Assembly: GCF_001665835.1 (NCBI RefSeq)
Contig: NZ_LZSX01000077.1
Location: 62,001 to 126,000 of the forward strand
Source of the DNA: Mycobacterium colombiense
Lineage (GTDB): Bacteria > Actinomycetota > Actinomycetes > Mycobacteriales > Mycobacteriaceae
Direction of reading: 5' to 3'
Length of the DNA: 64,000 nt
In this document: positions 50,968 through 60,621 of the stretch, one piece after another
Numbering within the stretch: the stretch's first letter is position 1
How the letters are laid out: the number at the start of each line of letters is the position of its first letter
Notes under the pieces: model-generated
Seen by the model: the letters and a program-made list of their open reading frames with translations, nothing else
Told to the model about the DNA's origin: nothing
Databases searched by the model: none
Made by a program: the position numbers and the translations under genes

Positions 50968-52338
50968 ATGGCTGAGGGGACCGGCGTTGATGCCGCTGAC
51001 CGGGCAAATCTGCGTTCGGGCCCGCGCACACCGAACCGGTCGGGGGTGGCGGCTTGGCTGCTGTGGTCGTGCGGCTGCACGGGTCTGAGCGCAATCGCGG
51101 TGTCGTTCGTGTTCTCGGTCTATCTAACGAGCAGAGTCGGCCAGGCCATGCCCGACGGTGGCGCACCGGCCAGCTGGCTGGGCCGCGCCCAAGCGATCGC
51201 CGGCTTGACCGTCGCGGTGGCTGCGCCGCTGATCGGCGTGTGGGTGGCCCACCCGTGGCGCCGACGCCAGGCCTTGATCGTACTGACGGGCCTGGCCGTG
51301 GCGCTGACCGCCATGATGAGCGTGATCGGCGAACATCCCGGCTATCTGATCCCCGGGTTAGCGCTACTGGCAGCCACCGCCGCAAGCACTGACCTTGCCG
51401 GCGTCCCGTATAACGCAATGCTGCGCCAAGTCTCGACCCCACAGACCTCGGGGCGGATCTCCGGATTCGGCTTCGCAGCTGGCGATGCCGGCACCGTCAC
51501 GTTATTGCTGGTGCTGTATGTGGCTTTCATGTCCGGGACTGGCCAAACGCGGGGTCTGCTGGGCCTGGCGACCCACGATGGTCACAACGTGCGGATGGCA
51601 ATGCTGTTCACCGCCGCCTGGTTCGCTTTCTTCGCGCTGCCACTGGTGCGGAACCTAAGCCGCCAGCGGCCACCAGCCGCCTCAGCGCGCTCACAACTCG
51701 GCCTGTTGAGCGGTTACCGCCAACTGTGGACGGACCTCAGCGCCGAATGGCGCCGCGACCGCAATCTCGTCTATTACCTGGTGGCCAGCGCGATCTTCCG
51801 CGATGGGCTGACGGGGGTATTCGCGTTCGGGGCGGTGCTGGGGGTCAACGCCTATGGCATCTCACAGGCCGGCGTGCTGTTATTCGGTCTGGCGGCCAGC
51901 ACTGTGGCCATGTGTGGAGCGGTACTGGGCGGCCTACTGGACAATCGGATCGGATCGAAAAACATCATCGTCGGGTCACTGACCGCGATGGTCGCCGTCG
52001 CGGTGAGCTTGCTGACATTGTCTGGCGCGCAGGCGTTCTGGGTGTGCGGTCTGCTGCTGTGCTTGTTCATCGGGCCGACGCAGGCGTCAGCGCGCACGCT
52101 GCTGCTGCGCATGTCAAAGGAGGGTTTGGAGGGCGTGGCCTTCGGCCTGTACACCATGACAGGGCGCGCAGCGTCGTTCCTGGCGCCGCTGCTGTTTTCG
52201 GTCTTCGTCGACGGGTTCGGCGCCGTGCGCGCCGGCCTCGGCGGACTGTGCGTGGTGTTGGGTGCCGGGTTGGTGACGATGCTGATGGTGCGCACCCCGC
52301 CCCGCAGCACCGCAGCAGCCGCGCCCCAAACACCTTAA
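50968..52338 (+). CDS. MFS transporter (UMF1/GPH-like)
   Basis: 456 residues with about twelve hydrophobic helices, for example AAWLLWSCGCTGLSAIAVSF at the start and AGDAGTVTLLLVLYVAFM in the first half. The arrangement MLRQVSTPQTSGRISGFGF resembles the UMF1/Atg22-like and GPH groups. The substrate is unknown. It stands where the truncated epimerase fragment ends, and may use the duplicated promoter. Confidence 0.78.
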   Translation: MAEGTGVDAADRANLRSGPRTPNRSGVAAWLLWSCGCTGLSAIAVSFVFSVYLTSRVGQAMPDGGAPASWLGRAQAIAGLTVAVAAPLIGVWVAHPWRRRQALIVLTGLAVALTAMMSVIGEHPGYLIPGLALLAATAASTDLAGVPYNAMLRQVSTPQTSGRISGFGFAAGDAGTVTLLLVLYVAFMSGTGQTRGLLGLATHDGHNVRMAMLFTAAWFAFFALPLVRNLSRQRPPAASARSQLGLLSGYRQLWTDLSAEWRRDRNLVYYLVASAIFRDGLTGVFAFGAVLGVNAYGISQAGVLLFGLAASTVAMCGAVLGGLLDNRIGSKNIIVGSLTAMVAVAVSLLTLSGAQAFWVCGLLLCLFIGPTQASARTLLLRMSKEGLEGVAFGLYTMTGRAASFLAPLLFSVFVDGFGAVRAGLGGLCVVLGAGLVTMLMVRTPPRSTAAAAPQTP

Positions 52339-52609
52339 TCCGGCCAAGTGACGGGTCGGCCCGCCGCCGCGTGTCCACCGAACAGTCTGTAGCGCAGCCC
52401 TTCTGGGGCGAAACAACGACCAGGGGATGGCGTCGGTCCGGTTCCCGCCGCGCCGAAACCGCCGCTATGGGGACGGGCTGTCGCGGACCCGCCAGTACCC
52501 TAAAGTCACTTCGCCACAGCGACTTACAGCACTGGCCCTGGCCCGGGCGGCAACTCTTGCTGTCGTCGCGCTGATCACCAACGCCGGGTGCGCAAGGCCG
52601 CGGCCCGGG
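52339..52609. other. gap between MFS and LysR genes
   Basis: About 270 bp between convergent genes; no motif-bearing frame seen. Confidence 0.4.
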
Positions 52610-53515
52610 CTATTGCGCGGTTGTCGGTGCTTTGCTCAGATGCGCCTCGGCGTATTTGCGGAACGCCACGACGAGCCGGTTGCGGTCGGTGGCGCGGGTG
52701 GCCAGCACGACGCGGCTAGGCTCCACGCCTTCTATGGGCACGGTGGTCAGGTCCGGGCGCACGCCTTCGAAGCCCGCGCCGGCGGGGACAATGGCCACAG
52801 CTTGCCCGCTGGCCACGATTTCGAATTTGTCCTCGAAGGCTTCGATCAGGGGGCCGTCGGGTGCCCGGCGTCCGTCCGGGCGAGGATCGATGCGCCAGAA
52901 CGCATCCCAGGCGGGGTCGTGGCCTCGCGGAACGGGTTCGTCGGCGACGTCGTCGAGGGTGATGGATTCCTTGCCGGCCAGCCGGTGATCACGTGGCACC
53001 AGCAGCACCCGTTGTTCGTCGTAGAGAACGGTCACGCGCAGCTGGTCGGTGGGGAAGGGCAGCCGCACCACTGCGGCGTCCACCCGGTGATCCAGCAGCG
53101 CCGCGCGGGGTTCGTCCCAGGCCAAATGCATCGTGTGTACGTCGGCGTCGGGATGGCGGAACCGCAGTTCGCGCACTGCGGGGGTGATGATCAGGTTGGC
53201 GGTGTGCCCGATGGTGATGCGGCTGGGTTGGGCGGCGGCGCGGGTGCGCGCGGTGGCCTGCTGGGCTGAACGCAGCACGGCTGCGGCCAGCGGCAAGAAC
53301 ACCTCACCGGCCTCGGTGAGCCGACTGCCTTGGGGGGTGCGGTCGATGAGGCGAGCACCCAGCTGCTGTTCGAGGCGGCTAATTTGGCGGCTCAATGAGG
53401 ACTGAGTGACATGAAGGGCCGCCGCGGCGCGCCCGAAATGGCGATGCTCGGCCAGCACGGTGAAGCAGCGCACCAAGAACAGGTCCAGGTCGGCTGGCGG
53501 TGACGTATCGGGCAT
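52610..53515 (-). CDS. LysR-family regulator
   Basis: 301 residues. The HTH is FGRAAAALHVTQSSLSRQISRLEQQLGARL, typical of LysR, followed by the effector domain with ITIGHTANLIITPAVRELR. It is divergent from the two tandem epimerase genes with a 200-bp shared region that should contain its binding sites. Part of this region was duplicated to 50.7 kb. Confidence 0.92.
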   Translation of the reverse strand: MPDTSPPADLDLFLVRCFTVLAEHRHFGRAAAALHVTQSSLSRQISRLEQQLGARLIDRTPQGSRLTEAGEVFLPLAAAVLRSAQQATARTRAAAQPSRITIGHTANLIITPAVRELRFRHPDADVHTMHLAWDEPRAALLDHRVDAAVVRLPFPTDQLRVTVLYDEQRVLLVPRDHRLAGKESITLDDVADEPVPRGHDPAWDAFWRIDPRPDGRRAPDGPLIEAFEDKFEIVASGQAVAIVPAGAGFEGVRPDLTTVPIEGVEPSRVVLATRATDRNRLVVAFRKYAEAHLSKAPTTAQ

Positions 53516-53559
53516 GCGTCCAGCCTAAGCCCAGTCCGGCCGGGCCGCTGTTGCCTGAA

Positions 53560-53716
53560 CAACGCTTGAGCTGCGGTGTTGCATGAATCGGGACGCGTTT
53601 GGCGAAACATTCATTGGACCCGCGCCGCCCCTGGGGCCCATCGTGGGATTACCGGCCGACACCGATCCGGTGCAGCACCTGGCCAGCCTGACTGTTTTGA
53701 CCTCGAGGAGTTCGTC
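53560..53716 (+). promoter_or_regulatory. LysR-controlled promoter region of the epimerase genes
   Basis: About 155 bp in front of the epimerase ATG. It is conserved with 50,692-50,843, whereas neutral DNA would have drifted, which marks it as regulatory or a recent duplicate. GTTGCCTGAACAAC at its left side and TGTTGCATGAA nearby offer LysR-type half sites. The exact promoter is not identified. Confidence 0.45.
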
Positions 53717-54604
53717 ATGCGTGTCTTCGTCACCGGCGCAACCGGATTCGTTGGTAGCGCCATCGTCGCAGAGTTGCTCAGCGCGGGCCATCAGGTGGTT
53801 GGGCTGGCCCGCTCGCAAGCCGCCGCGGCGTCCCTGAGGGACGCCGGGGCCGGTGTGCATCGCGGCGCCCTCGAGGATCTGGACAGTCTGCGCCGCGGCG
53901 CGGCGGCAGCCGATGGTGTCATCCACACGGCCTACGCCGCCATGTCTGCGGACTTCATGGCGGCCGCGCACACCGATCGGCGCGCCATCGAAACGATCGG
54001 CGAAGCGCTGGCGGGATCGGGTCGGCCGTTGGTGGTCACTTCGGCGACCACGTTCATCGCCCCGGGGCGATTGGCGACCGAACACGACATCGCCGCGGCG
54101 GGGACTCCGCGGGTGGACGCCTCGGAGGCCGCGGTGGTGGCGTTGGCCGGCCGGGATGTGCGCGCCTCGGTGCTGCGGCTGCCGACCTCGGTGCACGGTC
54201 CCGGTGATCATGGTTTTGCCGCCCAGTTGATTGGGACCGCCCGCGAGACGGGCGTGTCGGCCTACCCCGGGGACGGTACGAATCGCTGGCCCGCAGTGCA
54301 TCGTCTGGACGCCGCGGTGTCGTATCGGCTGGCCCTCGAAGCCGCGCCCGCGGGTGCGCGCCTGCACGCGGTCGCCGATCACGGCGTCCCGGTCTATGAC
54401 ATCGCCGCGACCATCAGCCGCCACACCCAGCTACCGGTGCAGGCCATCACCGCCGAGGAAGCCTTCACGCACTTCGGGCTGCTGGGCGCCATCTTCGCAC
54501 TCGACGTCCCCGCTTCGAGCGAGGTCACCGAGAAGCAACTGGAGTGGCGGCCCGCCCAACCGGGGCTGCTCGCCGACCTCAACGCCGCCCACTACTACCA
54601 CTAG
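53717..54604 (+). CDS. NAD(P)-dependent epimerase/dehydratase-like extended SDR
   Basis: 295 residues. MRVFVTGATGFVGSAIVAEL carries the TGxxGxxG motif of extended SDRs. The usual catalytic YxxxK is not evident, as in atypical or NmrA-like members. VIHTAYAAM and RLPTSVHGPGDHGF are typical of this actinobacterial subgroup. The ATG has GAGGAG upstream. The next gene is a paralogue 61 bp behind. Confidence 0.85.
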   Translation: MRVFVTGATGFVGSAIVAELLSAGHQVVGLARSQAAAASLRDAGAGVHRGALEDLDSLRRGAAAADGVIHTAYAAMSADFMAAAHTDRRAIETIGEALAGSGRPLVVTSATTFIAPGRLATEHDIAAAGTPRVDASEAAVVALAGRDVRASVLRLPTSVHGPGDHGFAAQLIGTARETGVSAYPGDGTNRWPAVHRLDAAVSYRLALEAAPAGARLHAVADHGVPVYDIAATISRHTQLPVQAITAEEAFTHFGLLGAIFALDVPASSEVTEKQLEWRPAQPGLLADLNAAHYYH

Positions 54605-54665
54605 CGCCACCACCCCGGCCGGGTAGCCACCCGCCGCCCGGCAACCCCCGTCGAAGGAGTTCATC

Positions 54666-55631
54666 ATGCGAGTTTTCATTACCGGAGCCACTGGGTTCAT
54701 CGGATCAGCCGTCGTCGCCGAATTGCTGGCCGACGGCCACGACGTGCTGGGACTGGCGCGCAGTGATGCCGGCGCACAGGCGCTGCAGAAGGCGGGCGCC
54801 CAGGTGCACCGCGGCGATATCGAGGACCTCAATGGGTTGCGCCGCGCGGCAGCTGACGCCGACGGCGTCATCCACACCGCGTTCTTTCACGGGATCTCCC
54901 ACCCGGGCATCTCGACGCGGCTGCGCATTGTGCTCGGCGGCAGCCCGCGCAACGTGATGGCTCGGTTCGCGGCGGCCAGCGTGGGCGCCGACCTGCGCGC
55001 CATCGAGACCTTCGGCGCCGTGCTGGAAGGCACCGGGCGCCCGCTCGTGGTCGCCTTCCCCACCATGGCCCTAGCCTCTGGTCACCTGGTCACCGAGCAG
55101 GAGGCACCTGACCCCGGTTCGCCCGGCGCCGCCCGCATCCCGTCCGAAGAAGCCGCATTGGCACTCGCCTCGCGAGGAGTCCGCGCCTCGGTGCTACGGA
55201 TCCCCCCGTCGGTGCACGGTCACGGCGACGCCGCCATGGTCCCGCGCCTGATCGGGATCGCACGCAAAAAACGTGCCTCCGCCTACGTCGGGGACGGACA
55301 GAACCGCTGGCCCGCCGTGCATCGCTCCGATGCCGCCCATCTGTTCACCCTGGCCCTGCACAAAGGGTCAGCCGGGCCCCGCTACCACGCGGTCGCCGAG
55401 GACGGGGTGCCGATGCGCGCCATCGCCGCGGTCATCGCCGAGAACCTCGATGTACCGATCACAGCGATAGGCCAGGACAAGGCCAGTGCTCACTTCGGCT
55501 GGCTGGCGCCGTTCGTCTCGACCGACAACCACGTATCCAGCACGCTGACCCAGCAAGAGCTGGGATGGCGACCCACCCAACCGGGTCTGCTCACCGACCT
55601 GAACCGGGCCGGCTACTTCACCTCCGCGTAG
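54666..55631 (+). CDS. extended SDR, paralogue of the preceding gene
   Basis: 321 residues, MRVFITGATGFIGSAVVAEL, then VIHTAFFHGISHPGIS and RIPPSVHGHGDAAMVPRLI. It shares the architecture of the gene at 53717 over its whole length, so the pair arose by tandem duplication and diverged. RBS GAAGGAG upstream. It is followed by a CocE-type hydrolase 65 bp behind in the same direction. Confidence 0.85.
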   Translation: MRVFITGATGFIGSAVVAELLADGHDVLGLARSDAGAQALQKAGAQVHRGDIEDLNGLRRAAADADGVIHTAFFHGISHPGISTRLRIVLGGSPRNVMARFAAASVGADLRAIETFGAVLEGTGRPLVVAFPTMALASGHLVTEQEAPDPGSPGAARIPSEEAALALASRGVRASVLRIPPSVHGHGDAAMVPRLIGIARKKRASAYVGDGQNRWPAVHRSDAAHLFTLALHKGSAGPRYHAVAEDGVPMRAIAAVIAENLDVPITAIGQDKASAHFGWLAPFVSTDNHVSSTLTQQELGWRPTQPGLLTDLNRAGYFTSA

Positions 55632-55696
55632 ACCGCCCCTCATCGGCTCGCGACAACTGCCCTCAGTCCTCACTACCAGAAACGCACGGGACCACC

Positions 55697-57445
55697 ATGA
55701 CCGAGAATTTGACCACCCACAGCGCCTATCGCATCGACGTCGTCGACCACATGACCATCGAATGGGACGTGCCCATCGCCACCGACGACGGCCTGCTGCT
55801 GCGGGCCGACGTGTTTCGCCCCACGGCGGCGGGCAGCTATCCCGTCATTTTGAGCTACGGCCCCTACGGCAAAGGCAAGCCGTTTCAGCAGCTCCTGTCG
55901 GGTGCCTGGGAGAAGCTGGTCGCCGACCATCCCGAGGTGACCCGGGGATCCAGCGGCGCCTACCAGAACTATGAACTCGTCGACCCCGAGAAATGGGTGC
56001 CCGACGGGTATGTGTGTGTGCGGGTCGACTCCCGCGGCGCCGGCCGTTCGCCGGGGTTGCTCGACCCGTTTTCCGAGCGCGAGACCACCGACCTCTACCA
56101 GTGCATCGAGTGGGCCGCCCAGCAGCCGTGGAGCAGCGGGCGCGTCGGGCTCAACGGCATCTCCTACTACGCGATCAACCAGTGGCGGGTGGCCGCACAG
56201 CAACCGCCACACCTGGCCGCGATCTGCGTGTGGGAGGGTGCGGCGGACTGGTATCGCGACATGGCCTACCACGGCGGCATCCTGTCGACGTTCGTCGATC
56301 ATTGGTATGCCATGTTGGGCCAGTACGGGCTGGGCGAGCAGGGCGGGCGCAACCCGCACACCGGACAGCTGATCTGTGGTGATGAAACATTTACCGCACA
56401 GGAACTGACCGCCCGACGCGTCGATCTGGGTCAGACCATCCGCCGCCATCCCCTCGTTGATGACTACCACCGCGACCGCACCCCGGACTTCTCGAAAATC
56501 ACCGTGCCGCTGCTATCTGCCGGCAACTGGGGCGGGCTGGGACTACACCTGCGCGGCAACACCCGCGGTTTCGAACTGGCCGCATCCGCGGACAAATGGC
56601 TCGAGATCCACAACGAAACCCACTGGTCACTGTTCTACGCCAACTACGGGCTGCAACTGCAGAAGCGGTTCTTCGGCCACTTCCTCAAAGGCCAGGACAC
56701 CGGCTGGCAGCACCAACCCCGCGTGCAGCTGCGCACCCGCCACGCCGATGGTCGCGTCGGGTTGCGGACCGCGACGACGTGGCCGCTGCCCGACACCGAC
56801 TGGACGCGCCTATTCCTCGACGCCGCCCACGGCACCATGACGCCGACACCACCTACCCTCGACGCCTCCGCCTCCTACCGCCCCGGCCACGACAGAGCCA
56901 GCTTCACCTGGATCTGCCCCGAAGACACCGAGCTCGCCGGCCCACTCGCCGCCAAGCTGCACGTCGCCTGCGCCACCACCGATACCGACATCTTCGTCGT
57001 GGTGCGCGCGTTCTCACCCGACGGCACCGAGGTGGTATTCGAAGGCGCCAACGACCCACACACCCCGGTCAGCCAAGGCTGGCTGCGCGCCTCTCACCGG
57101 ACGTTGGACACCGACGAGTCGCGGCCGTTCCTGCCGGTCCACCGCCACGAGCAACCCGAGCCCCTCACCCCGGGAGCCGTGTACGAACTCGACGTCGAAA
57201 TCTGGCCCACCAGCCTGGCGCTGCCTCGCGGCTACACCCTGACCCTCGATGTGCAGGGCCACGACTACATCTACCCCGGGGCCGCGGGCGCCCAGCCCGG
57301 ATTGGCGACACCATTCACTGGATCCGGGCCGTTCCTGCACAACGATGAGCGCGACCGACCAGCTGACATCTATACCGGGACCGTCACCGTGCACACCGGC
57401 CCGCAATACCAGTCGTATCTAGTGATCCCCGTCGTCAGCGCCTAA
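55697..57445 (+). CDS. CocE/NonD-type hydrolase (X-Pro dipeptidyl-peptidase family)
   Basis: 582 residues from ATG 55697. The alpha/beta-hydrolase part has ATDDGLLLRADVFRP, the nucleophile in GLNGISYYAINQ, and His in IHNETHWSLFY. A C-terminal jelly-roll begins near residue 400 (ASFTWICPEDTELAGPL) as in cocaine esterase. No signal peptide is visible. Such enzymes hydrolyse esters or amides of bulky acids. It is the third gene behind the LysR-controlled promoter. Confidence 0.88.
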   Translation: MTENLTTHSAYRIDVVDHMTIEWDVPIATDDGLLLRADVFRPTAAGSYPVILSYGPYGKGKPFQQLLSGAWEKLVADHPEVTRGSSGAYQNYELVDPEKWVPDGYVCVRVDSRGAGRSPGLLDPFSERETTDLYQCIEWAAQQPWSSGRVGLNGISYYAINQWRVAAQQPPHLAAICVWEGAADWYRDMAYHGGILSTFVDHWYAMLGQYGLGEQGGRNPHTGQLICGDETFTAQELTARRVDLGQTIRRHPLVDDYHRDRTPDFSKITVPLLSAGNWGGLGLHLRGNTRGFELAASADKWLEIHNETHWSLFYANYGLQLQKRFFGHFLKGQDTGWQHQPRVQLRTRHADGRVGLRTATTWPLPDTDWTRLFLDAAHGTMTPTPPTLDASASYRPGHDRASFTWICPEDTELAGPLAAKLHVACATTDTDIFVVVRAFSPDGTEVVFEGANDPHTPVSQGWLRASHRTLDTDESRPFLPVHRHEQPEPLTPGAVYELDVEIWPTSLALPRGYTLTLDVQGHDYIYPGAAGAQPGLATPFTGSGPFLHNDERDRPADIYTGTVTVHTGPQYQSYLVIPVVSA

Positions 57446-57500
57446 CCCGCGGGCTCCCCCTACTCCCATGCAGCCCAGACCTGAAAACGAGGAACGCGAA

Positions 57501-57551
57501 ATGACCATGAAATTTCCCATCGCCATCAAACAAGATCACCTCGTCGGGTAG
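57501..57551 (+). pseudogene. truncated start of a further operon gene
   Basis: An ATG with GAGGAA upstream starts MTMKFPIAIKQDHLVG and stops after 16 codons. From about 57,525 on the DNA belongs to an amidohydrolase remnant on the other strand. It is thus the beginning of a lost fourth gene. Confidence 0.4.
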
Positions 57552-57872
57552 ATCGCTGGCAAGACCCGGTGGAGCGGTGGTGATGCCACATCTAGCGGCG
57601 TCCACGGGGTCAAGCACGTCGTAAACGCTGGTCCCCGCAGGCAGACGTAGGTCCGAGCGACGGTCCAGGGCGGCGAACAAGAAGTGGTGGTAGGCGTCGA
57701 TAAAGCCCACCAAGGTGACCTCCTGGGCTCCGATGCGACGGGCCCAGGAGCGAAGCTCTTCGTCAGTTCTGACGGCGATCTGTCTGCCGGTGACGAGAAC
57801 GGCCTCGGCGGTGGGCGCGGTGTCGTCGCACGTGACGATTGCTGCGCCGAAGAAGAATGATGATGCGGCCAT
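57520..57872 (-). pseudogene. N-terminal remnant of an amidohydrolase-3 (YtcJ-like) protein
   Basis: From ATG 57872 the minus frame reads MAASSFFFGAAIVTCDD, then TAEAVLVTGRQIAVRTDEE and LVGFIDAYHHF, the N-terminal beta-sandwich and first metal motif (normally DAHxH) of the family. After about 110 residues the similarity stops and it ends without the barrel. The first metal His appears replaced (DAYHHF). Confidence 0.6.
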
Positions 57873-57934
57873 GCTCGACCTTCCGCCGGTGTGAACTCCC
57901 AGACTCACCGCCACCGGGCACGCACGCGCCAGCG

Positions 57935-58262
57935 TCACGCTGATGTCGGCGCTCGCGACGCCTTGAGCCAGCGGTCGAGTTCGTCGAGGACGTTTTCGGT
58001 CATCGGGTACAGGCCGTCGGCGATCACCTCTTGGCTTTCGCCTTCGACGGTGCGCCGGCCGGCTTCGCAGATGATGATCCAGAACACGCCGGCCAGCGCG
58101 ATGCGCTGCTCAGGACGACTCAGGCAATGATCTATCGCCCCGCGGACGTGACCGGCGCAGAGCCACTGAGCCAGGCATGTCAAACCTTGCGGATCGGTGC
58201 GTTCCGCGACCTTCACCGTGCACCGTGCACCGTGCACCACGGCCGAACGGTAGCGAACACGC
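57935..58262 (-). pseudogene. unrecognised fragment, possibly the end of a regulator
   Basis: The minus frame has a protein-like segment CLSRPEQRIALAGVFWIII followed by MTENVLDELDRWLKAS. It could be the C-terminal helices of a TetR-like protein, but no DNA-binding part is in frame. The stretch lies between an amidohydrolase remnant and a complete TetR gene. Confidence 0.3.
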
Positions 58263-58844
58263 TTACGGGCGCGGGCTTCCCGGTTCGCGAGCGGGGAGCC
58301 CACGCAAGAGGGTGTCGAGGAAGAGGTCGAACCGCGGCATCTTCGGTTCGATGCGCAGGGGATTCTCCTGGTGCGCAAGCCAACTGATCAGCGAGGTGAC
58401 GTAGATGTAATAGCTCTGCTCGGCGAGATCGGCACTGACTCCGGAGTCACGGAAGGCGGTGACGATGGCGTCGTGGAGCCGGCCAGTGGAGTGGGCGTTG
58501 TGCGGGTGGGGCCGAGATAGGTGCGTGGCGTAGCCGGGCAGCGCGAGGAACTGATCGTGCATGTGCCACGCGAGGCGTGCCAGGAAGGGCTGCCAGGCTA
58601 ATCCGGGCGTCTCTCCTGGAGGAAGGAGGCGATCGATGAGGACGTCGCTGATGAGGTCGAACAGTTCGTCGCGGTTTTTGACCCAGCGGTAAAGAGCGCT
58701 ATGGCTCACGTCGAGACGCTTGGCCAGTTCTCGCATGGTCAGGGTGTCGAGGTTTTCCGCGCAGGACGCGGCCTCAACAATCTGCTCGCGGCTAAGCTGA
58801 GCCGGCCGACCGGGCGGACGACGCGCTTCAGCCCAAAATGCCAT
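58263..58844 (-). CDS. TetR-family regulator
   Basis: 193 residues from ATG 58844. HTH: LSREQIVEAASCAENLDTL, then RELAKRLDVSHSALYRWVKNRDEL. The first helix shows CAENLDTLTM where the family has a longer alpha-helix end. It is divergent from the serine esterase with an inverted repeat between them. The longer frame upstream is not supported. Confidence 0.85.
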   Translation of the reverse strand: MAFWAEARRPPGRPAQLSREQIVEAASCAENLDTLTMRELAKRLDVSHSALYRWVKNRDELFDLISDVLIDRLLPPGETPGLAWQPFLARLAWHMHDQFLALPGYATHLSRPHPHNAHSTGRLHDAIVTAFRDSGVSADLAEQSYYIYVTSLISWLAHQENPLRIEPKMPRFDLFLDTLLRGLPAREPGSPRP

Positions 58845-58849
58845 GGCCA

Positions 58850-58873
58850 AATGATACTGACACGGCTGGTCAG
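58850..58873. promoter_or_regulatory. tetR promoter and inverted repeat
   Basis: CTGAC-7 bp-GTCAG (58857-58873) stands next to TATCAT (minus strand, 58850-58855), a TANNNT -10 box six bases before the tetR ATG. A transcript would start at or near the ATG, so it may be leaderless. Confidence 0.5.
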
Positions 58874-59012
58874 ACAGTCGCTGCCTCGACAAGGCATCGG
58901 AATCGAGCGTAACGTCACCCGCCCCGGGACCATTAGTTGCCAATGGTCACTAAATGTGGCTAACGTTGGCGCGTTCACTCCCGTTCTTGGAGCACCACCT
59001 CAAGGAGCGTCA

Positions 59013-60167
59013 ATGACACCACCTGACGTATGGGGCACGGCGGCCGCCGGATTCGAAGCCGTGCGCGATGAGTTCGCGGCGATCGTGGCCGCAGAAGGCG
59101 TCGACTTGGACGCGCAAGTGGCGGCCTACCATCGCGGTGAGCTGGTGGTGGACTTGTGGGCCGGAGCGCAGGCCAGCCGCGATTCGCTGTTGGGGATCTA
59201 CTCCGCCAGCAAAGGGGTGACCCACCTGATCGTCGCCCTGCTCGTCCAGGAAGGCGTGTTGGACCTCGATCAGAAAGTCAGCCACTACTGGCCGCAGTTC
59301 GGAGCGCACGGCAAGCACGAAATCCTGCTGCGCGAGCTTCTTTCCCACCAAGCCGGACTGGTGGGGGCCACCGCCGGATTCACCCTGGCAGAACTGGCCG
59401 ACGACCGTCTGGTTGCCGAGCGCCTCGGCGCCCAGGCTCCATTCTGGCGGCCCTCAACCGCGGCCGGCTACCATGCCCTTGCCATGGCGGCGCTGAGCGG
59501 AGAAGTGGTGCGCCGCGCCACAGGAGAGACTGTGCAGGACTTGTTCATTACGCGCCTGCGCGACCCCTACTCGCTAGATCTGCACTTGGGATTGTCTGCC
59601 GAGCAGGAGCACCGCTTCCTGCCGGCCCAGCCCATGGTGGCGACCCCGGAACGGCTCCGCGACCTTGCCGCAGCCGCTACCGACACGCAAAGCCTCAGCG
59701 GCATTGCCTTCAACCGCCACCACCGGCAGAGCTGTGAGGTGTGGGAGTTGCCTAACCTGCAGGCGGTCAGATCCAACGGACCGGCATCGTTCGGCGGCAT
59801 CGGCACGGCCCGCGCGCTAGCCAAGCTCTACTCGGCCGCCGCGTGCACCACCGACGGCGCAGCCCCGTTTCTCACGCGGGACACGGCTGCGGCGTTCGCG
59901 CAGATTCAGTACGTCGGATGGGATCTGGTGCTGCGGCAGCATAAGGCTTGGGCGGTCGGCTTCCACCCCGTCGCCGAGGTCTATCCCTGCCTCGGGCAAG
60001 GCGCTTTCGGGCACAGCGGAGCCGGAGGGCAACAGGCGCTGGTCGACCCTCGCCACGAACTGTCCTACGCCTTCCTGCGCCGCCGTTTCCTGCTCCCGGA
60101 GCAGGCCGACAACGACCATAACCGCATGCTGCACGCACTATGTGCCGCAACCGAGGCTAACCGCTAG
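59013..60167 (+). CDS. serine hydrolase, class C beta-lactamase-like esterase
   Basis: 384 residues from ATG 59013 with AAGGAG upstream. The SxxK motif is YSASKGVTH, and a late FGHSGAGGQ gives the HxG triad in place of KTG, as in EstB-type esterases. The YxN element is less clear (GYHALAM). Probably an esterase or lactonase and not a drug-resistance beta-lactamase. No signal peptide. Divergent from the TetR gene. Confidence 0.88.
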   Translation: MTPPDVWGTAAAGFEAVRDEFAAIVAAEGVDLDAQVAAYHRGELVVDLWAGAQASRDSLLGIYSASKGVTHLIVALLVQEGVLDLDQKVSHYWPQFGAHGKHEILLRELLSHQAGLVGATAGFTLAELADDRLVAERLGAQAPFWRPSTAAGYHALAMAALSGEVVRRATGETVQDLFITRLRDPYSLDLHLGLSAEQEHRFLPAQPMVATPERLRDLAAAATDTQSLSGIAFNRHHRQSCEVWELPNLQAVRSNGPASFGGIGTARALAKLYSAAACTTDGAAPFLTRDTAAAFAQIQYVGWDLVLRQHKAWAVGFHPVAEVYPCLGQGAFGHSGAGGQQALVDPRHELSYAFLRRRFLLPEQADNDHNRMLHALCAATEANR

Positions 60168-60621
60168 CCCAACAGTGCCCGGCGGGATGTTGATCTCTTC
60201 GGGACTCCTCCTTTCGCGCTCGATTCGTCGGAACAATCGACGACTTGGGCCCTTCTCGAACTTTGGTGCCGGCTCGGACAGGTGCAATTCGCGGTGGGGC
60301 TATGACGGCGCACCGGCGCGACTCTGGCGGCGTTCATCAGCAAACGCGATGGTGATCCCGGCAACGCGCAACCGGGCCTTTAGTGATCTTGCTATCGCGA
60401 CGGCAAGGTTGCCAGCGCGTTCAATAGGACTCGCTCATCTACGAGCGGCTCAGTGCTCGCCGGATTAGTCGTCGAAGCGGACAACAGGTGCTCGACGTCG
60501 CCGCGAACTTGCCGAAGACTGTGGGCAACCGAGCGCCGCGAGCTTGTCCTCGCGTTCCGGTTGCGGACTTTCTTGACGCCCCGGTTGAGTCGGGCGTGAC
60601 AGCGCAAAGGTGCTGTGAGCG
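60168..60621. other. gap with a possible ECF sigma remnant
   Basis: About 450 bp. On the minus strand near 60,400-60,600 the frame contains DERVLLNALATLPSR, then a stop, which resembles the start of sigma region 4 in SigE-like ECF factors. The upstream part is not convincing. No intact gene. Confidence 0.3.
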
